Source: Lachnospiraceae bacterium (GTDB lineage: Bacteria > Bacillota > Clostridia > Lachnospirales > Lachnospiraceae). From it: a DNA stretch of 64,000 nt. A program made the translations under genes and the position numbers. The notes below the pieces were generated by a model that saw only the letters and a list, made by a program, of their open reading frames with translations, had not been told where the DNA came from and did no database searches. This document shows positions 20,130 through 29,935 of the stretch, in pieces. The stretch is from positions 1 to 64,000 of the forward strand of contig JAFLTE010000001.1 of assembly GCA_022510565.1 (NCBI GenBank). Direction: 5' to 3'. Numbering within the stretch: position 1 is the stretch's first letter; each line of letters starts with the position of its first letter.

Positions 20130-21707
20130 TTATTCCAATAAATCTAAAATAAACTGTGCCGCCCGTTCACTGGCATGTCCATCTTCATGAACACCATAAC
20201 CGGCTAAAAAGTCAGTTACATCCTCTTCGTATTTCTGCCTGTCAAAGTCCATTATTATTTGCCTGAGCTTATCATTGGTTTCCGCTATCGGAAACGGAAG
20301 AGAGTTATAATCCAACAAAAGTCCTCTTTCGACATCTATATACTCGTCTTTATCCGGAGCATATAGAAAAACCGGTCGTTTTACAAATGCTTCCTCAAAC
20401 ATAATACTGGAATAGTCCGTAATCATCATATCAGAGGCTGCCACTAATTCTTCACTGTCCGGATAATTCCCGGCATTGACAATTCGTTCACTTTCTTCTA
20501 TGCCACATTTTTTACAATCGAGCCATGGGTGGAGGCGCACAAAAACATACCATTTTTCCCCAAATTTATTATGCAGTACATCTAACAGCATATTTATATC
20601 CAGAGATATAGACATACTTTTACTTTCCCTATACTCTGCATCTCTATATGTAGGTGCATATAACAGCATATGTGCATCCATGTCCAGAGCAAACCTATGA
20701 TATACCTTTTCTTTTATCGTTTCGTCAAAAAGAATATCAGATCTCGACGATCCAACGCGAATAGACTTACCGGTAAATGCAAAACCACTTCTGCAAGAAG
20801 CTTCGTCAAAATCGCTTCCGGACAAAAGATAATCCATCATCTCCCCATTATATTTCATCCGTGAAACACCTTCGGGAGATACACATGATGATTTATCATC
20901 CAAGTTGAATTTTTTTAGAGTAATACTGGACCAATGTTTTGCCTGAATATAAATCTGCCCCTGCCGCTTTACAATATAATCCTGTACCATAATGTCAAAC
21001 AACCATATTTTAGCTGTCTCCATCTCATAAGTATATCTTTTCCAATTCATCCTAGGTACAAGCCGCACTCCATCAGGCGCATCTACATACGGATCATCTG
21101 TCAGCCAGACGATATCCAAATCATTTCTCTGCTTTAATATTTGCTTTGTAATGCACTTCGCATGACCACCATATCTTCCATAGCTCATTACGACTTTATT
21201 AGACATTATTCTCTGACTGCAGCAGTATTGTACATAATCATTTATAATCTGAATAAAATCTGCTTCCTCAAACGCTAAATTCTTACGAGCATTTACCTCC
21301 ATCATCAACAGAACAAAATAATTGGTAATGCCTATATTTTGAAGCTGTTCTATAATGTCATTATAGCATCGGACACTTGCTATAAGTATCGCTATCTCTG
21401 ATGGTGAGTATGACTTAAGTATATCCGGACTCTGGATCAGAATGTCTTCATATTCTGTCTGATATGCCTCAGCGCAATACCAGTCCAGCCTCTGTCCCTG
21501 CTTCCCTTTATCGCTATCCAGTACACCTGCAATTTTGATATGGTCACAACGATTGCGAAAAAAATAATCTAGGGCACGACCTGTGCCAAATACAAATACT
21601 TTTTTGTTAACACACTGGTTTTTAAGTTGTTCCCATGTCTGCTGTTCTATGTTGATATCTCCGCATAAATGCAGATTCTTTTGTATCGCCCTTGAAATTA
21701 TATCCAT
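20130..21707 (-). CDS. CDP-glycerol-type glycerophosphotransferase with N-terminal Rossmann-like module
   Basis: 525 residues from the ATG at 21707 (GGAAGAG site). An upstream GTG at 21770 is possible but would overlap the preceding gene, and the homologous protein at 24101-25708 starts at the same point. The Rossmann-like module is at ~25-135 (KVFVFGTGRALDYFF, AGVLDSDKGKQG). The catalytic part follows TagB/TagF-type enzymes: KHWSSITLKKF, GSSRSDILFDE, YAPTYRDAEY, VRLHPWLD, ITDYSSIMFEEAF and LLLDYNSLPFP. These transfer (poly)glycerol phosphate or a related polyol phosphate from the CDP-activated form. The matching cytidylyltransferases are in the same locus. Confidence 0.88.
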   Translation of the reverse strand: MDIISRAIQKNLHLCGDINIEQQTWEQLKNQCVNKKVFVFGTGRALDYFFRNRCDHIKIAGVLDSDKGKQGQRLDWYCAEAYQTEYEDILIQSPDILKSYSPSEIAILIASVRCYNDIIEQLQNIGITNYFVLLMMEVNARKNLAFEEADFIQIINDYVQYCCSQRIMSNKVVMSYGRYGGHAKCITKQILKQRNDLDIVWLTDDPYVDAPDGVRLVPRMNWKRYTYEMETAKIWLFDIMVQDYIVKRQGQIYIQAKHWSSITLKKFNLDDKSSCVSPEGVSRMKYNGEMMDYLLSGSDFDEASCRSGFAFTGKSIRVGSSRSDILFDETIKEKVYHRFALDMDAHMLLYAPTYRDAEYRESKSMSISLDINMLLDVLHNKFGEKWYVFVRLHPWLDCKKCGIEESERIVNAGNYPDSEELVAASDMMITDYSSIMFEEAFVKRPVFLYAPDKDEYIDVERGLLLDYNSLPFPIAETNDKLRQIIMDFDRQKYEEDVTDFLAGYGVHEDGHASERAAQFILDLLE

Positions 21708-21736
21708 TATTTTACTCTTCCTTATCAAATGCCTGC

Positions 21737-22918
21737 CTAATACTCCCGCAAGGAAATCGGTTCCTCCCACCAGATCTTATCTTCCGGAATTCCCTGTGCT
21801 TTTAATTCTTCTTTTATTTCTTCTGCGGTCTGCGGATATAAAACTCCAATTATAATATAGTCAAAATCAACCCCCTTTATATTCTCCGGAGACACTACAG
21901 ATACAAATCTATCCTGATATTTCTCCCAATTTTTATCCACCCATAAAGCCAAATCAAATTCTTTCTTCTGTTTAATCTGCCGATAATAGCTACATCCTAT
22001 CTTGCCTGCACCATAAAGAATCAGTCTGTTTTCTCCGGACAGATTATTAAAAGGGAATGCATACCGAACAATCTGCACCTCCTCATCAAATCGCATATAA
22101 CGCGGAATTTGATAGATTCTGGATATAATATATAACTGCAATTGGTGCATTAGGGCTTTCTTCTCATGATGCTTGGAAAATGCACGTTCCAGAGACAAAT
22201 ACAAGTTATTTAAGTCATTCATAATATTCTTGTTTATACCCTGCACTATGGAACCGCTGTTAATTCGATAATGATAAAAACATGCATGCGTTATACAAAT
22301 TGATTTGCACTTTAGTATATATTGAAAGAGAAAATCCCTATCTTCTGCGTATCGTATATTCAAATCAACCGTCTTCAACACTTCTTGAGCAATTTCCTTC
22401 TTAAACATTTTGGTCCACAAAAAAGGAAGCACACCGTCTTCAGTCCTATCATCAAAAGAAATAAAATTACGCAAAAAATAGCGGAGTTCCTCATCACTTT
22501 CATAAATCCCCGGAGTGAAAATGTCGTATCTCTGATACCGTTCTCCGTTTTCCTTTTCACAATGGCATCCGCTAGTAATCAGGTCACAATCGCCGATATT
22601 TGTCGCCATGTACTCAAACATCGTTGAATCAACCTTGTCATCGGCATCAACAAAACATAGATACTGCCCTTTTGCTGTTTGTATTCCTTGTTTGCGGGCA
22701 GCAGCAGCCCCAAGGTTTTCTTGATGCAGTACCCGGATTCGCGGGTCTTTATCTGCATATTGATCGCATATTTTGCCAGTATTGTCTGTGGCTCCGTCAT
22801 CTATAAGAATAATCTCTAAGTCGGAATATGTTTGTCCTATCACGCTATCAAGACATTCCGGCAAATATGAATCCGCATTATAGACGGGTATTATTACACT
22901 AACCAATTCTGTTATCAT
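21737..22918 (-). CDS. Family 2 glycosyltransferase with C-terminal Rossmann-like module
   Basis: 393 residues. The GT2 domain opens VSVIIPVYNADSYLPECLDS, with EIILIDDGATDNTG and FVDADDKVD as the metal/donor site. Residues ~285-385 carry the Rossmann-like module (RLILYGAGKIGCSYY, ALWVDKNWEKYQ, then EEIKEELKAQGIPEDKI). It sits between the FkbM and glycerophosphotransferase genes with short gaps, in one transcription unit. Which sugar it moves cannot be read from sequence. Confidence 0.88.
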   Translation of the reverse strand: MITELVSVIIPVYNADSYLPECLDSVIGQTYSDLEIILIDDGATDNTGKICDQYADKDPRIRVLHQENLGAAAARKQGIQTAKGQYLCFVDADDKVDSTMFEYMATNIGDCDLITSGCHCEKENGERYQRYDIFTPGIYESDEELRYFLRNFISFDDRTEDGVLPFLWTKMFKKEIAQEVLKTVDLNIRYAEDRDFLFQYILKCKSICITHACFYHYRINSGSIVQGINKNIMNDLNNLYLSLERAFSKHHEKKALMHQLQLYIISRIYQIPRYMRFDEEVQIVRYAFPFNNLSGENRLILYGAGKIGCSYYRQIKQKKEFDLALWVDKNWEKYQDRFVSVVSPENIKGVDFDYIIIGVLYPQTAEEIKEELKAQGIPEDKIWWEEPISLREY

Positions 22919-22970
22919 TTTAACCTCTTCGCTTACCAGCCTATCTACGCCAAGTGAATTGTACTACCAC

Positions 22971-24062
22971 TCAAGGTAATGCGTATAAAACTGTTTCCGC
23001 ATGATTACTGCTATAATGCCTCAAATAGTAATGATAATCCGGCACTAAATTCATAATATACATGGGAATCTCAATTATATCTTCTTTCTTATGGTATACA
23101 CTAATTGCAAGTTTCGGTCTATATTTCTTGATTGTATTCTGACATCCTTTAAGCGCTTCCATTTCTGCACCTTCTATATCCATCTTAATAAAAGTCACTT
23201 TTTCTTTTATATAAGAATCCAGACTCACGACTGATATCTGATCACTACCGCCAGCCTCTTCTGCAACTTTTGCATTTCCTCTTCCGGTTTCCTGAAAATG
23301 CAATATGGTGTCAGAACTCCACAAGCCTTTATTCACTAATGTTATATCTATTTCAGGATGCTGTTCTTTAATCGTAATACACCTTTCATATGATATTGAA
23401 TCCGGCTCAAACGCATATATTTTATAATTCGAAATGTGTCTTTTTTTACATTCCTCTGCAAATCTGAAACTTGTGTATAAATCCAGTACTCCCGCATCTA
23501 CAAAAGCCTCTCCTTCGTCGTACTGAACAAAATCTTCAAAATACTGTCGCTCGGCTAAATGTATCCACCCTCCGGCATTAACATACTTCTTATACATCAC
23601 AACATTGTCCTTATCCATTCCTTTTGAAACCGCTACTTCCATACAATTATGGATTGCATTATCATCCACCATCGAAATAACAAGACAATCTATAGCCTTA
23701 AAATCCACCTTCTCAGCAGTATAAACCGGTATCCCCAACACTTCCTTTTTAGCGGGATTCCGGTCAATAATTCCTCTTACCCCATCAATGTCAGCTTTTC
23801 GAACAATTTTTCGAAGAAATTCTGTACAATAGAAGCCGGCACCCCAAATCCATATATTTTTCTTATGCTCCCCAAGGATGTCAACTAATTCATCCTCTAA
23901 TTCCGTATGTTTCTGCCGTAACGACTCCGGAATACAGCGTTCTACAATATTATGTATATAAAGATAATCGTTATTTTCGTTATGGAGCAATCTATTCTCA
24001 AATATAAATCTCGATTCCTCATCCTCTAATAAAGAATAAATTCGCTGTTGCTCCGTATTCAT
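22971..24062 (-). CDS. FkbM-type methyltransferase with N-terminal Rossmann-like module
   Basis: 363 residues, a paralogue of 17604-18680. The Rossmann-like module lies at ~70-165 (NIWIWGAGFYCTEFL, RGIIDRNPAKKEVLG). The FkbM domain at ~185-360 has AFVDAGVLDLYTSFRFA, IYAFEPDSISYERC, VTFIKMDIEGAEMEALKG and LAISVYHKKEDIIEIPMYI. The start has a clean AGGAGGA site. Probably O-methylates a sugar of the glycan. Two related copies suggest two positions or two sugars are methylated, or simple duplication of a gene block. Confidence 0.88.
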   Translation of the reverse strand: MNTEQQRIYSLLEDEESRFIFENRLLHNENNDYLYIHNIVERCIPESLRQKHTELEDELVDILGEHKKNIWIWGAGFYCTEFLRKIVRKADIDGVRGIIDRNPAKKEVLGIPVYTAEKVDFKAIDCLVISMVDDNAIHNCMEVAVSKGMDKDNVVMYKKYVNAGGWIHLAERQYFEDFVQYDEGEAFVDAGVLDLYTSFRFAEECKKRHISNYKIYAFEPDSISYERCITIKEQHPEIDITLVNKGLWSSDTILHFQETGRGNAKVAEEAGGSDQISVVSLDSYIKEKVTFIKMDIEGAEMEALKGCQNTIKKYRPKLAISVYHKKEDIIEIPMYIMNLVPDYHYYLRHYSSNHAETVLYALP

Positions 24063-24100
24063 CGTCGCATCCTCCTGTTATTTTAACATTTCTGGCATAA

Positions 24101-25708
24101 TTACGGTTGCTCTGACCATGTAAATTCTCCAATCAAATTTGATATAAAAGCCGCCGCCCTTTCACTGGCATGTCCATCCTCATGAACACCATATTTCTCT
24201 AAAAAATTTATAACATCGCTTTTATAGTTCTGTTCATCAAATTCCAATATACACTGTGCCAATTCTTCATTAGATTTTGCCTTTGGAAACGGAAGAGTAT
24301 TATAATCTATCAATAAATCGCGTTCTTCACCGGTATACTCGTCCATATCCGTTGCAAAAAGAAACACAGGCTTATGTACAAACGCCGGTTCAAACATAAT
24401 GCTCGAATAATCCGAAATCATAACGTCACACGCCGCTGCAATTTCCTGCCCATCATCATATCTGCTGGCATCTATGACAAATGGCGGTTTTTTTAATTTG
24501 CTCACTTCTTTTTCAAGTCCCGGATGCAGACGAAGCATCACATACCACTCCCCGCCAAACTTCTTTTCCAGCGCGTCTTTTAGCAGTTCATAATTCAGAT
24601 CTACATTTCTCATCTCCGGAATATGCCAATCATCCCCCTTTTTATAGCGGAATGTAGGAGCATAAACTACCATCTTTTTACTCTGATCCAACTGAAAATG
24701 CTCATATACCTTTTTTCTTAATTCCTCGTATCTGAACATTGCATCCGAACGCGGCGAACCGATTTGAACTACTTCTTTATGGAAATCAAATCCCCGTCTA
24801 CAGGATTCCGAATCAAAGTCACTGCCGGTAATAATGTAATCCATAATACTGCCATTGTATTTTACAAGTTCAGTATTTTTATATTCATTAAATGAAGACT
24901 CGATTAAATAAAAACACTTTAATGTCACGCTTGCCCAGTGTTTTGTCTCAATATATGTTTGCCCGGAACGTTTTACTACGTAGTGTGGAAATATTACATT
25001 AGTAACCCATATGGCCGCAGTTTCAGTTTCATAAGTGACTTTCATGTTGTTAGACTGATGAATAAGCCGTACCCCTTTTGGTACTTTTGTGTTTAAATTA
25101 TTTACCACCCACACTATGTCCAAATCTGTTCTTATTTTCAATAATTGCTCTGTAATATATTTTCCGTGATCAGTATATGTCCCATAAGCCGTAAACAAAA
25201 TCTTTTTTTTGTTTATGGGCACTTTACAGCATTCCTCAGCCCACAACCTCTGTTCTCCGAATTCATCCGATGTATATTTTCCACCGCTTAACCGCCCATT
25301 TGCCTCCATGATAAATATAGAGAATATGTGTATAAATCCTAAATCCCGCAACTGCAATGTAATTTCCTGATAATAATTAATACTGGATATCAATATGACC
25401 ACTTGATCTTTAGAATATTGATTCAAAACCGAGATATTATCTATCTTAATGTTTCCTGCCATGTCATCACACATAACAAAATCATTAATCTTATACCCTT
25501 GTTTTTCAACATCATTGTCAATAACACCGGCAATATTTATCCGGTCCTCATATTTCTTTAAAAAAATTCTTATGCTGGTACCTACTCCGAAAAAATAAAC
25601 CTTTCTTCCACATAAGATTTCCTCGAAATCATCCCATGTCTGCTTATTTAGCTCATCATCACCTGTTATATGCGAGCCTTTCCCTATTGCTCTATCTATT
25701 GCATCCAT
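24101..25708 (-). CDS. CDP-glycerol-type glycerophosphotransferase with N-terminal Rossmann-like module
   Basis: 535 residues from the ATG at 25708. A GTG four codons earlier lies inside the GGTGGGGG ribosome site and is unlikely to be used. Paralogue of 20130-21707 along the whole length. Module: KVYFFGVGTSIRIFL, AGVIDNDVEKQG. Catalytic part: KHWASVTLKCF, GSPRSDAMF, YAPTFRYK, LRLHPGLEK, ISDYSSIMFEPAF and LLIDYNTLPFP, with a similar PFLEKYGVHEDGHASERAA-type end. It should transfer a polyol phosphate onto a growing chain or a primer. The difference in role between the two copies is not visible. Confidence 0.88.
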   Translation of the reverse strand: MDAIDRAIGKGSHITGDDELNKQTWDDFEEILCGRKVYFFGVGTSIRIFLKKYEDRINIAGVIDNDVEKQGYKINDFVMCDDMAGNIKIDNISVLNQYSKDQVVILISSINYYQEITLQLRDLGFIHIFSIFIMEANGRLSGGKYTSDEFGEQRLWAEECCKVPINKKKILFTAYGTYTDHGKYITEQLLKIRTDLDIVWVVNNLNTKVPKGVRLIHQSNNMKVTYETETAAIWVTNVIFPHYVVKRSGQTYIETKHWASVTLKCFYLIESSFNEYKNTELVKYNGSIMDYIITGSDFDSESCRRGFDFHKEVVQIGSPRSDAMFRYEELRKKVYEHFQLDQSKKMVVYAPTFRYKKGDDWHIPEMRNVDLNYELLKDALEKKFGGEWYVMLRLHPGLEKEVSKLKKPPFVIDASRYDDGQEIAAACDVMISDYSSIMFEPAFVHKPVFLFATDMDEYTGEERDLLIDYNTLPFPKAKSNEELAQCILEFDEQNYKSDVINFLEKYGVHEDGHASERAAAFISNLIGEFTWSEQP

Positions 25709-25761
25709 ATTTGCCCCCACCTACCCGCTTATGCAGATACTCAATCCTTTTGTCTTACTGC

Positions 25762-27135
25762 TTATAGCATTTCAATTTTTGCCTGTGCGAACGTAATATC
25801 AAAGCGAATATATGCGCGTACATCTAGTATATTAACCTTTTTCTTTTGTTGGTTCATTTGACGCATAATTGTGGGAATATGGGCAGGATTTGTTGCAATA
25901 ATCAAGTCTCCCTCACAAACACTATTATGATGTTTCACCGTATAACGCTGAATGGTTTGTCCTATTTTATTATCATTCATATCAACTACACATCTTATGT
26001 CCAATTTATTATTACAAGCTTTTTCCAGAAATATGTCACCATTTTTTCCGGCTCCCCAAAGAACCATTTTTTTCTCCTGCTTCAGTTCCTCAATAAGTTT
26101 TTCAAACTTGTCGCCACTATTACATAATATCCATCTTTCAGTTCCTTCCAGTTCCTCCGGTGATTCTAATTGAATTAGCCATTTATATAGCGCAAAATAA
26201 TACGGAATACCAAAATCTTCAATACTACAATCTTTTAATTTCAAGGATTCAAAGCCTTTCTTCTTATAAAATCCAAGTAACTCCCTTCTTGTTATTAGGT
26301 CTACCTTGCGCAAAGAAAACATTAATCTGGTGACAACATATATATTAAAACTTTTCCGATACAACGCATATAAACCTAATCTATCAATGTAACCTAATGT
26401 AGCTTTAGTCGCATTCCATATGCATAAAGGATATCGGGATATACTTCCACTTGTTGACAATTGATTTGGTCTTTTTGTCCTGTATCTTAATAAATGATCT
26501 GATATCTTTACAATTCTTTCAGCCTTTAACAAGCCTGCTTGCACAAAGAACTGATCGTTAGCATTATTCTGGCACTGAAATCTTATTTCATTTTTTACAA
26601 TAAATTCTCTACGGAACATTTTGTCCCATGCTGTTTCACGTATATATTGAAAAGCGTAATCCTTTATATCACTAAGACGAAAACTTTCTTGCTTCTTTAT
26701 GAACATATCAAGCGGTGAATTATATGTGGACATTTGGTTGGTGCAATTATCAAAAGTATAAGAATTGTAAATTATGATATCCGCCTTAGTTTTTTCGCAT
26801 ACATTATATAATATTTCCAACATATTATATTCAAACAAATCATCACCATCTAAAAATAGCAGGTATTTACCTCTTGCTATATCCAACCCCCTATTTCTTG
26901 AATAACCTGCCCCCATATTTTGGTCATTTTCCAGTAAAATAATATTTGTTGATTTCTCACTATCAATGTATTCTTTTATAATCTCCTTGGTACGATCACA
27001 GGAACAATCATCCACCAGAATCAATTCGAAGTTCTTTATTGACTGGTTTAAAATACTATTTATGCAATCCCCAATGTAATTTTCTATATTATATGTAGGT
27101 ACTATAATTGACACTACCACTTCACTATTATTCAT
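25762..27135 (-). CDS. Family 2 glycosyltransferase with C-terminal Rossmann-like module
   Basis: 457 residues from the ATG at 27135 (GGGAGAG four bases upstream); an ATG at 27147 is an alternative. GT2 marks: VSIIVPTYNIENYIGDC, ELILVDDCSCDRT, FLDGDDLFE and a TAWDKMFRR-like acceptor loop. The Rossmann-like module at ~340-440 reads KMVLWGAGKNGDIFL and RCVVDMNDNKIGQ. It is the first gene after a 200-base gap holding a good sigma-A-like promoter, so the genes from here to 12956 may form their own transcription unit. Confidence 0.86.
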   Translation of the reverse strand: MNNSEVVVSIIVPTYNIENYIGDCINSILNQSIKNFELILVDDCSCDRTKEIIKEYIDSEKSTNIILLENDQNMGAGYSRNRGLDIARGKYLLFLDGDDLFEYNMLEILYNVCEKTKADIIIYNSYTFDNCTNQMSTYNSPLDMFIKKQESFRLSDIKDYAFQYIRETAWDKMFRREFIVKNEIRFQCQNNANDQFFVQAGLLKAERIVKISDHLLRYRTKRPNQLSTSGSISRYPLCIWNATKATLGYIDRLGLYALYRKSFNIYVVTRLMFSLRKVDLITRRELLGFYKKKGFESLKLKDCSIEDFGIPYYFALYKWLIQLESPEELEGTERWILCNSGDKFEKLIEELKQEKKMVLWGAGKNGDIFLEKACNNKLDIRCVVDMNDNKIGQTIQRYTVKHHNSVCEGDLIIATNPAHIPTIMRQMNQQKKKVNILDVRAYIRFDITFAQAKIEML

Positions 27136-27179
27136 CAACTCTCCCATCCCTATTCACTCACTACTCACGCTTTCAATCC

Positions 27180-27207
27180 ATTCTATCATTCTGCAGCCCG
27201 CAGTCAA
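27180..27207 (-). promoter_or_regulatory. Sigma-A-like promoter upstream of the GT2 gene
   Basis: On the minus strand TTGACT (27207-27202) and TAGAAT (27185-27180) are 16 bases apart, 45 bases upstream of the GT2 start. A short palindrome (CATTTG-TTT-CAAATG) lies just upstream of the -35. This is the only gene-free gap of about 200 bases between 13 and 35 kb, which supports a separate start of transcription. Confidence 0.5.
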
Positions 27208-27342
27208 CATTTGAAACAAATGCTTCAATTAAAATAATGTCACAAGAATAGTGTTCTCTTAAACGTTTCCTGATCTATGAAATCGCCTGTAAAATGGTGG
27301 TTTCTTTTATCGTATGGTACTCATGTTTGATAGCTTATTACT

Positions 27343-29376
27343 TTAATCATGTAAATTATAAATATTTCGAAAACCTCTCTCCGATAATTTTCGATTAATT
27401 ACAATCTGCGTAGTGTTACTGACCGCAACAATAATTCCCACATCATCTTCAGATTTAATTTCATGTAATTCATAAACGGGATAATTTTCTACACTCTTAT
27501 TATGTTCTTGTCCATCCGTCACAATGAATCCTGATACATTACTGATACCCAGTTGATTAATCAATGCCAAGACCCTTTTTCCCCACGTTCCTGCTCCATA
27601 TATATAAATTCTTTCATGCTCAAGGCAAAACTCCTTTAGATTAATATACCTCAAATCACGATATCCACTTAATCTCAATCCATATTGCAATTCCTTCTTT
27701 AATAATCTCTGTATAATGGTCTGCAAGTTCGAGTAATTCTTTTCCGCACATTCTACGCTCATGAATTCTTCTGTATAGTACCCTTGCCTTTGAGCTATAT
27801 ACGGCACTAGCCGCCCTATAATATCAACTATTCCTTCTGTTAACAGCTCGTCGTTTTTCAATAATGCATCACAGCATTCAGAAAGGATCGAACTTCTTGT
27901 CCAAAAAACAGGGTAACAGTTTATGCAGTCATTTTTTTCTGTCAACACAGTGTGACAACCCTGTTGCCGCATTAAATTACGAATCACTGCAAAACTGTTC
28001 TCTTTGTTCCATGAGTTTTGCATAGTTTGAATATATTCTCCATGATAAGGCTTTGGAAGGATTCCCGCTCCCAAACGATTTTCTTTTCTGAATTCTTCAA
28101 CAACCATCTCTATATATGCATCATCTTTCCACATACACATTTCCACCATCTTTTGGAAAGTTCTACCTGGAATTAATACTTTATTATCATTGAAGCGTTC
28201 ACTATCGTCTATAAATAATACCAGATTCTTATCTTTAATATATTCCCGGATACTTTTCACAAAATGCCGGATATCTAAAAACTTATTTAACTGAACATTA
28301 GGAGTTTCCTTCCCTAATTCTTTATTCAGATTTACATAAATCTTTTCATTACTGGTAAATATACATACGGAAAGTGTAGCATTCAATTTATTTATCAAAG
28401 AAACATAATCCAAAAGCCAATGTATCTGCTCAATTCTTAAAACAACTATAATATTGTCAAAACAATACTCTGTTCTTATTGTTTTTTCTTCTGCAAAAAT
28501 CTTGGTTAATTGTAAGCATTTTTTAATTTCCGCTATATCATACTTTCGTATAATATTTTCCCAGATCATATCTACATCATAATTCGTTTCATTTTTCAGA
28601 AATTCTATTGCATTCCTTCTTGCCGAGGCATCGGAGATACTAAAATCCAAAAAATCAGCTATAGGCTTTCTCTTTAAAAAAGGAAATTTATGATATTTAA
28701 TCAAGTCATATGCCAAATTCACATAATCAAAAAAACTCAACTGCTTTCTTTCGTTATTTTGTCTGTCACTACGTAAATAAGCATCCCAGACACATCCTGC
28801 TTTCTCACACTCAGGAATCAGTTTGTCTTCGTATTCGCTGACAGCCTCTGAAAAACACCAATCCGTTCCGTCCATTGTTTCCCAAAACTGTTGCCACTGT
28901 TTATTCATAATAAGCTTTTGACTCATTACATAAAAAAAACTGGCTATTGCTGTATTGGGTATATTTTGTACAGGATTTTGGATTCTTGCAAGCATTCCCC
29001 AAAGATCAGCGCATCTGTTCTCCATTTCCGCGAAGATATCTGCAAGGGGCCAAAATGGTCCATAAAATGTATCATTCATAACTACAATGCAATCATATTT
29101 ACTTATCTTGTCCCATCCATACTTATCAACCAACACACAGCGTACAGCCATGGCATCATATCCAAAATTTTCTCTAACTATTACATTGTCAGAACATATT
29201 CTCAGTGCATCCATACCTGCATCTGAAACAATTCCGTTACAAACGACTACTAAATGATCAATTAATGGTCTTACTGCCGTCAGGAAGTGTACAACATACC
29301 TGTCCACAATTCCTTCACTATCATAAAAAACATATATCCCCAAACGTTTCATTGCTGTTATGTTACTATTTCCCAT
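27343..29376 (-). CDS. RgpF-like (rhamnan synthesis F) protein with C-terminal Rossmann-like module
   Basis: 677 residues from the ATG at 29376 (AAAGG site); an upstream TTG at 29409 would overlap the previous gene. The N-terminal half fits the RgpF family (RLGIYVFYDSEGIVDRYV, VIVRENFGYDAMAVR, CIVVMNDTFYGPF, DLWGMLARIQ), proteins of rhamnose-rich polysaccharide synthesis usually annotated as glycosyltransferases. The middle is unassigned. The C-terminal ~90 residues from about 587 are the Rossmann-like module (RIYIYGAGTWGKRVLAL, SGFIVTDGQEHNK). It ends the Kdo-type gene block. RgpF homology is clear; the product need not contain rhamnose, and no rhamnose synthesis genes are seen here. Confidence 0.82.
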   Translation of the reverse strand: MGNSNITAMKRLGIYVFYDSEGIVDRYVVHFLTAVRPLIDHLVVVCNGIVSDAGMDALRICSDNVIVRENFGYDAMAVRCVLVDKYGWDKISKYDCIVVMNDTFYGPFWPLADIFAEMENRCADLWGMLARIQNPVQNIPNTAIASFFYVMSQKLIMNKQWQQFWETMDGTDWCFSEAVSEYEDKLIPECEKAGCVWDAYLRSDRQNNERKQLSFFDYVNLAYDLIKYHKFPFLKRKPIADFLDFSISDASARRNAIEFLKNETNYDVDMIWENIIRKYDIAEIKKCLQLTKIFAEEKTIRTEYCFDNIIVVLRIEQIHWLLDYVSLINKLNATLSVCIFTSNEKIYVNLNKELGKETPNVQLNKFLDIRHFVKSIREYIKDKNLVLFIDDSERFNDNKVLIPGRTFQKMVEMCMWKDDAYIEMVVEEFRKENRLGAGILPKPYHGEYIQTMQNSWNKENSFAVIRNLMRQQGCHTVLTEKNDCINCYPVFWTRSSILSECCDALLKNDELLTEGIVDIIGRLVPYIAQRQGYYTEEFMSVECAEKNYSNLQTIIQRLLKKELQYGLRLSGYRDLRYINLKEFCLEHERIYIYGAGTWGKRVLALINQLGISNVSGFIVTDGQEHNKSVENYPVYELHEIKSEDDVGIIVAVSNTTQIVINRKLSERGFRNIYNLHD

Positions 29377-29401
29377 AGCAATTACCTTTTTATTCTCCTG
29401 A

Positions 29402-29899
29402 TTAACCAAATGCTTGTTTCACTGCTGATTCCCATTGTCCGCTTTCCGCAAGCAAATGTTCTATACAATCCCGAACCGCTCCATGTCCGCCTCTTATTGG
29501 AGACACATAATCTGCCAAAGTTTTTACCTCCTTGCAGGAATCTGAGGGACAGCCTACAAAACCGCATAGTTTCATCGCCGGAATGTCATTTAAATCATCT
29601 CCGATATATCCTACCTCATCACCGGTAAGGTTATTTGCCGTCATATATTCCTTTAACCATATGGCTTTGTCTCGAATATGCTGTGCAAGGATATCCACTT
29701 TAAGCTCTTTCATCCGTCTGGAAGTCGCTTCACATTCACGGCCTGTCAGCACAATCAGTTGTATTCCTGCAGCATGAGCAATGTCGAATCCGGCACCGTC
29801 CTTTGTACTGAATTTCTTCAGCTCATTACCCATACTGTCATAATATACTCCACTATCAGTAAGAGTACCATCGACATCAAGAACTAAATAAGAAACCAT
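29402..29899 (-). CDS. kdsC: KdsC-like HAD phosphatase
   Basis: 165 residues, the size of single-domain HAD phosphatases of the KdsC type. Motif I is LVLDVDGTLTD (Asp8 and Asp10), motif II VLTGRECEAT, the conserved Lys lies in DKAIWLKEY, and motif IV is YIGDDLNDIPAM. KdsC removes phosphate from Kdo-8-phosphate to give Kdo; relatives act on nonulosonic acid 9-phosphates. Its place two genes after KdsA makes the Kdo-8-phosphate role the most likely. No membrane span. Good ribosome site GGAG before ATG. Confidence 0.88.
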   Translation of the reverse strand: MVSYLVLDVDGTLTDSGVYYDSMGNELKKFSTKDGAGFDIAHAAGIQLIVLTGRECEATSRRMKELKVDILAQHIRDKAIWLKEYMTANNLTGDEVGYIGDDLNDIPAMKLCGFVGCPSDSCKEVKTLADYVSPIRGGHGAVRDCIEHLLAESGQWESAVKQAFG

Positions 29900-29935
29900 A
29901 CTCCACTATGCTCCAATATAAAATGAACAAATTTA

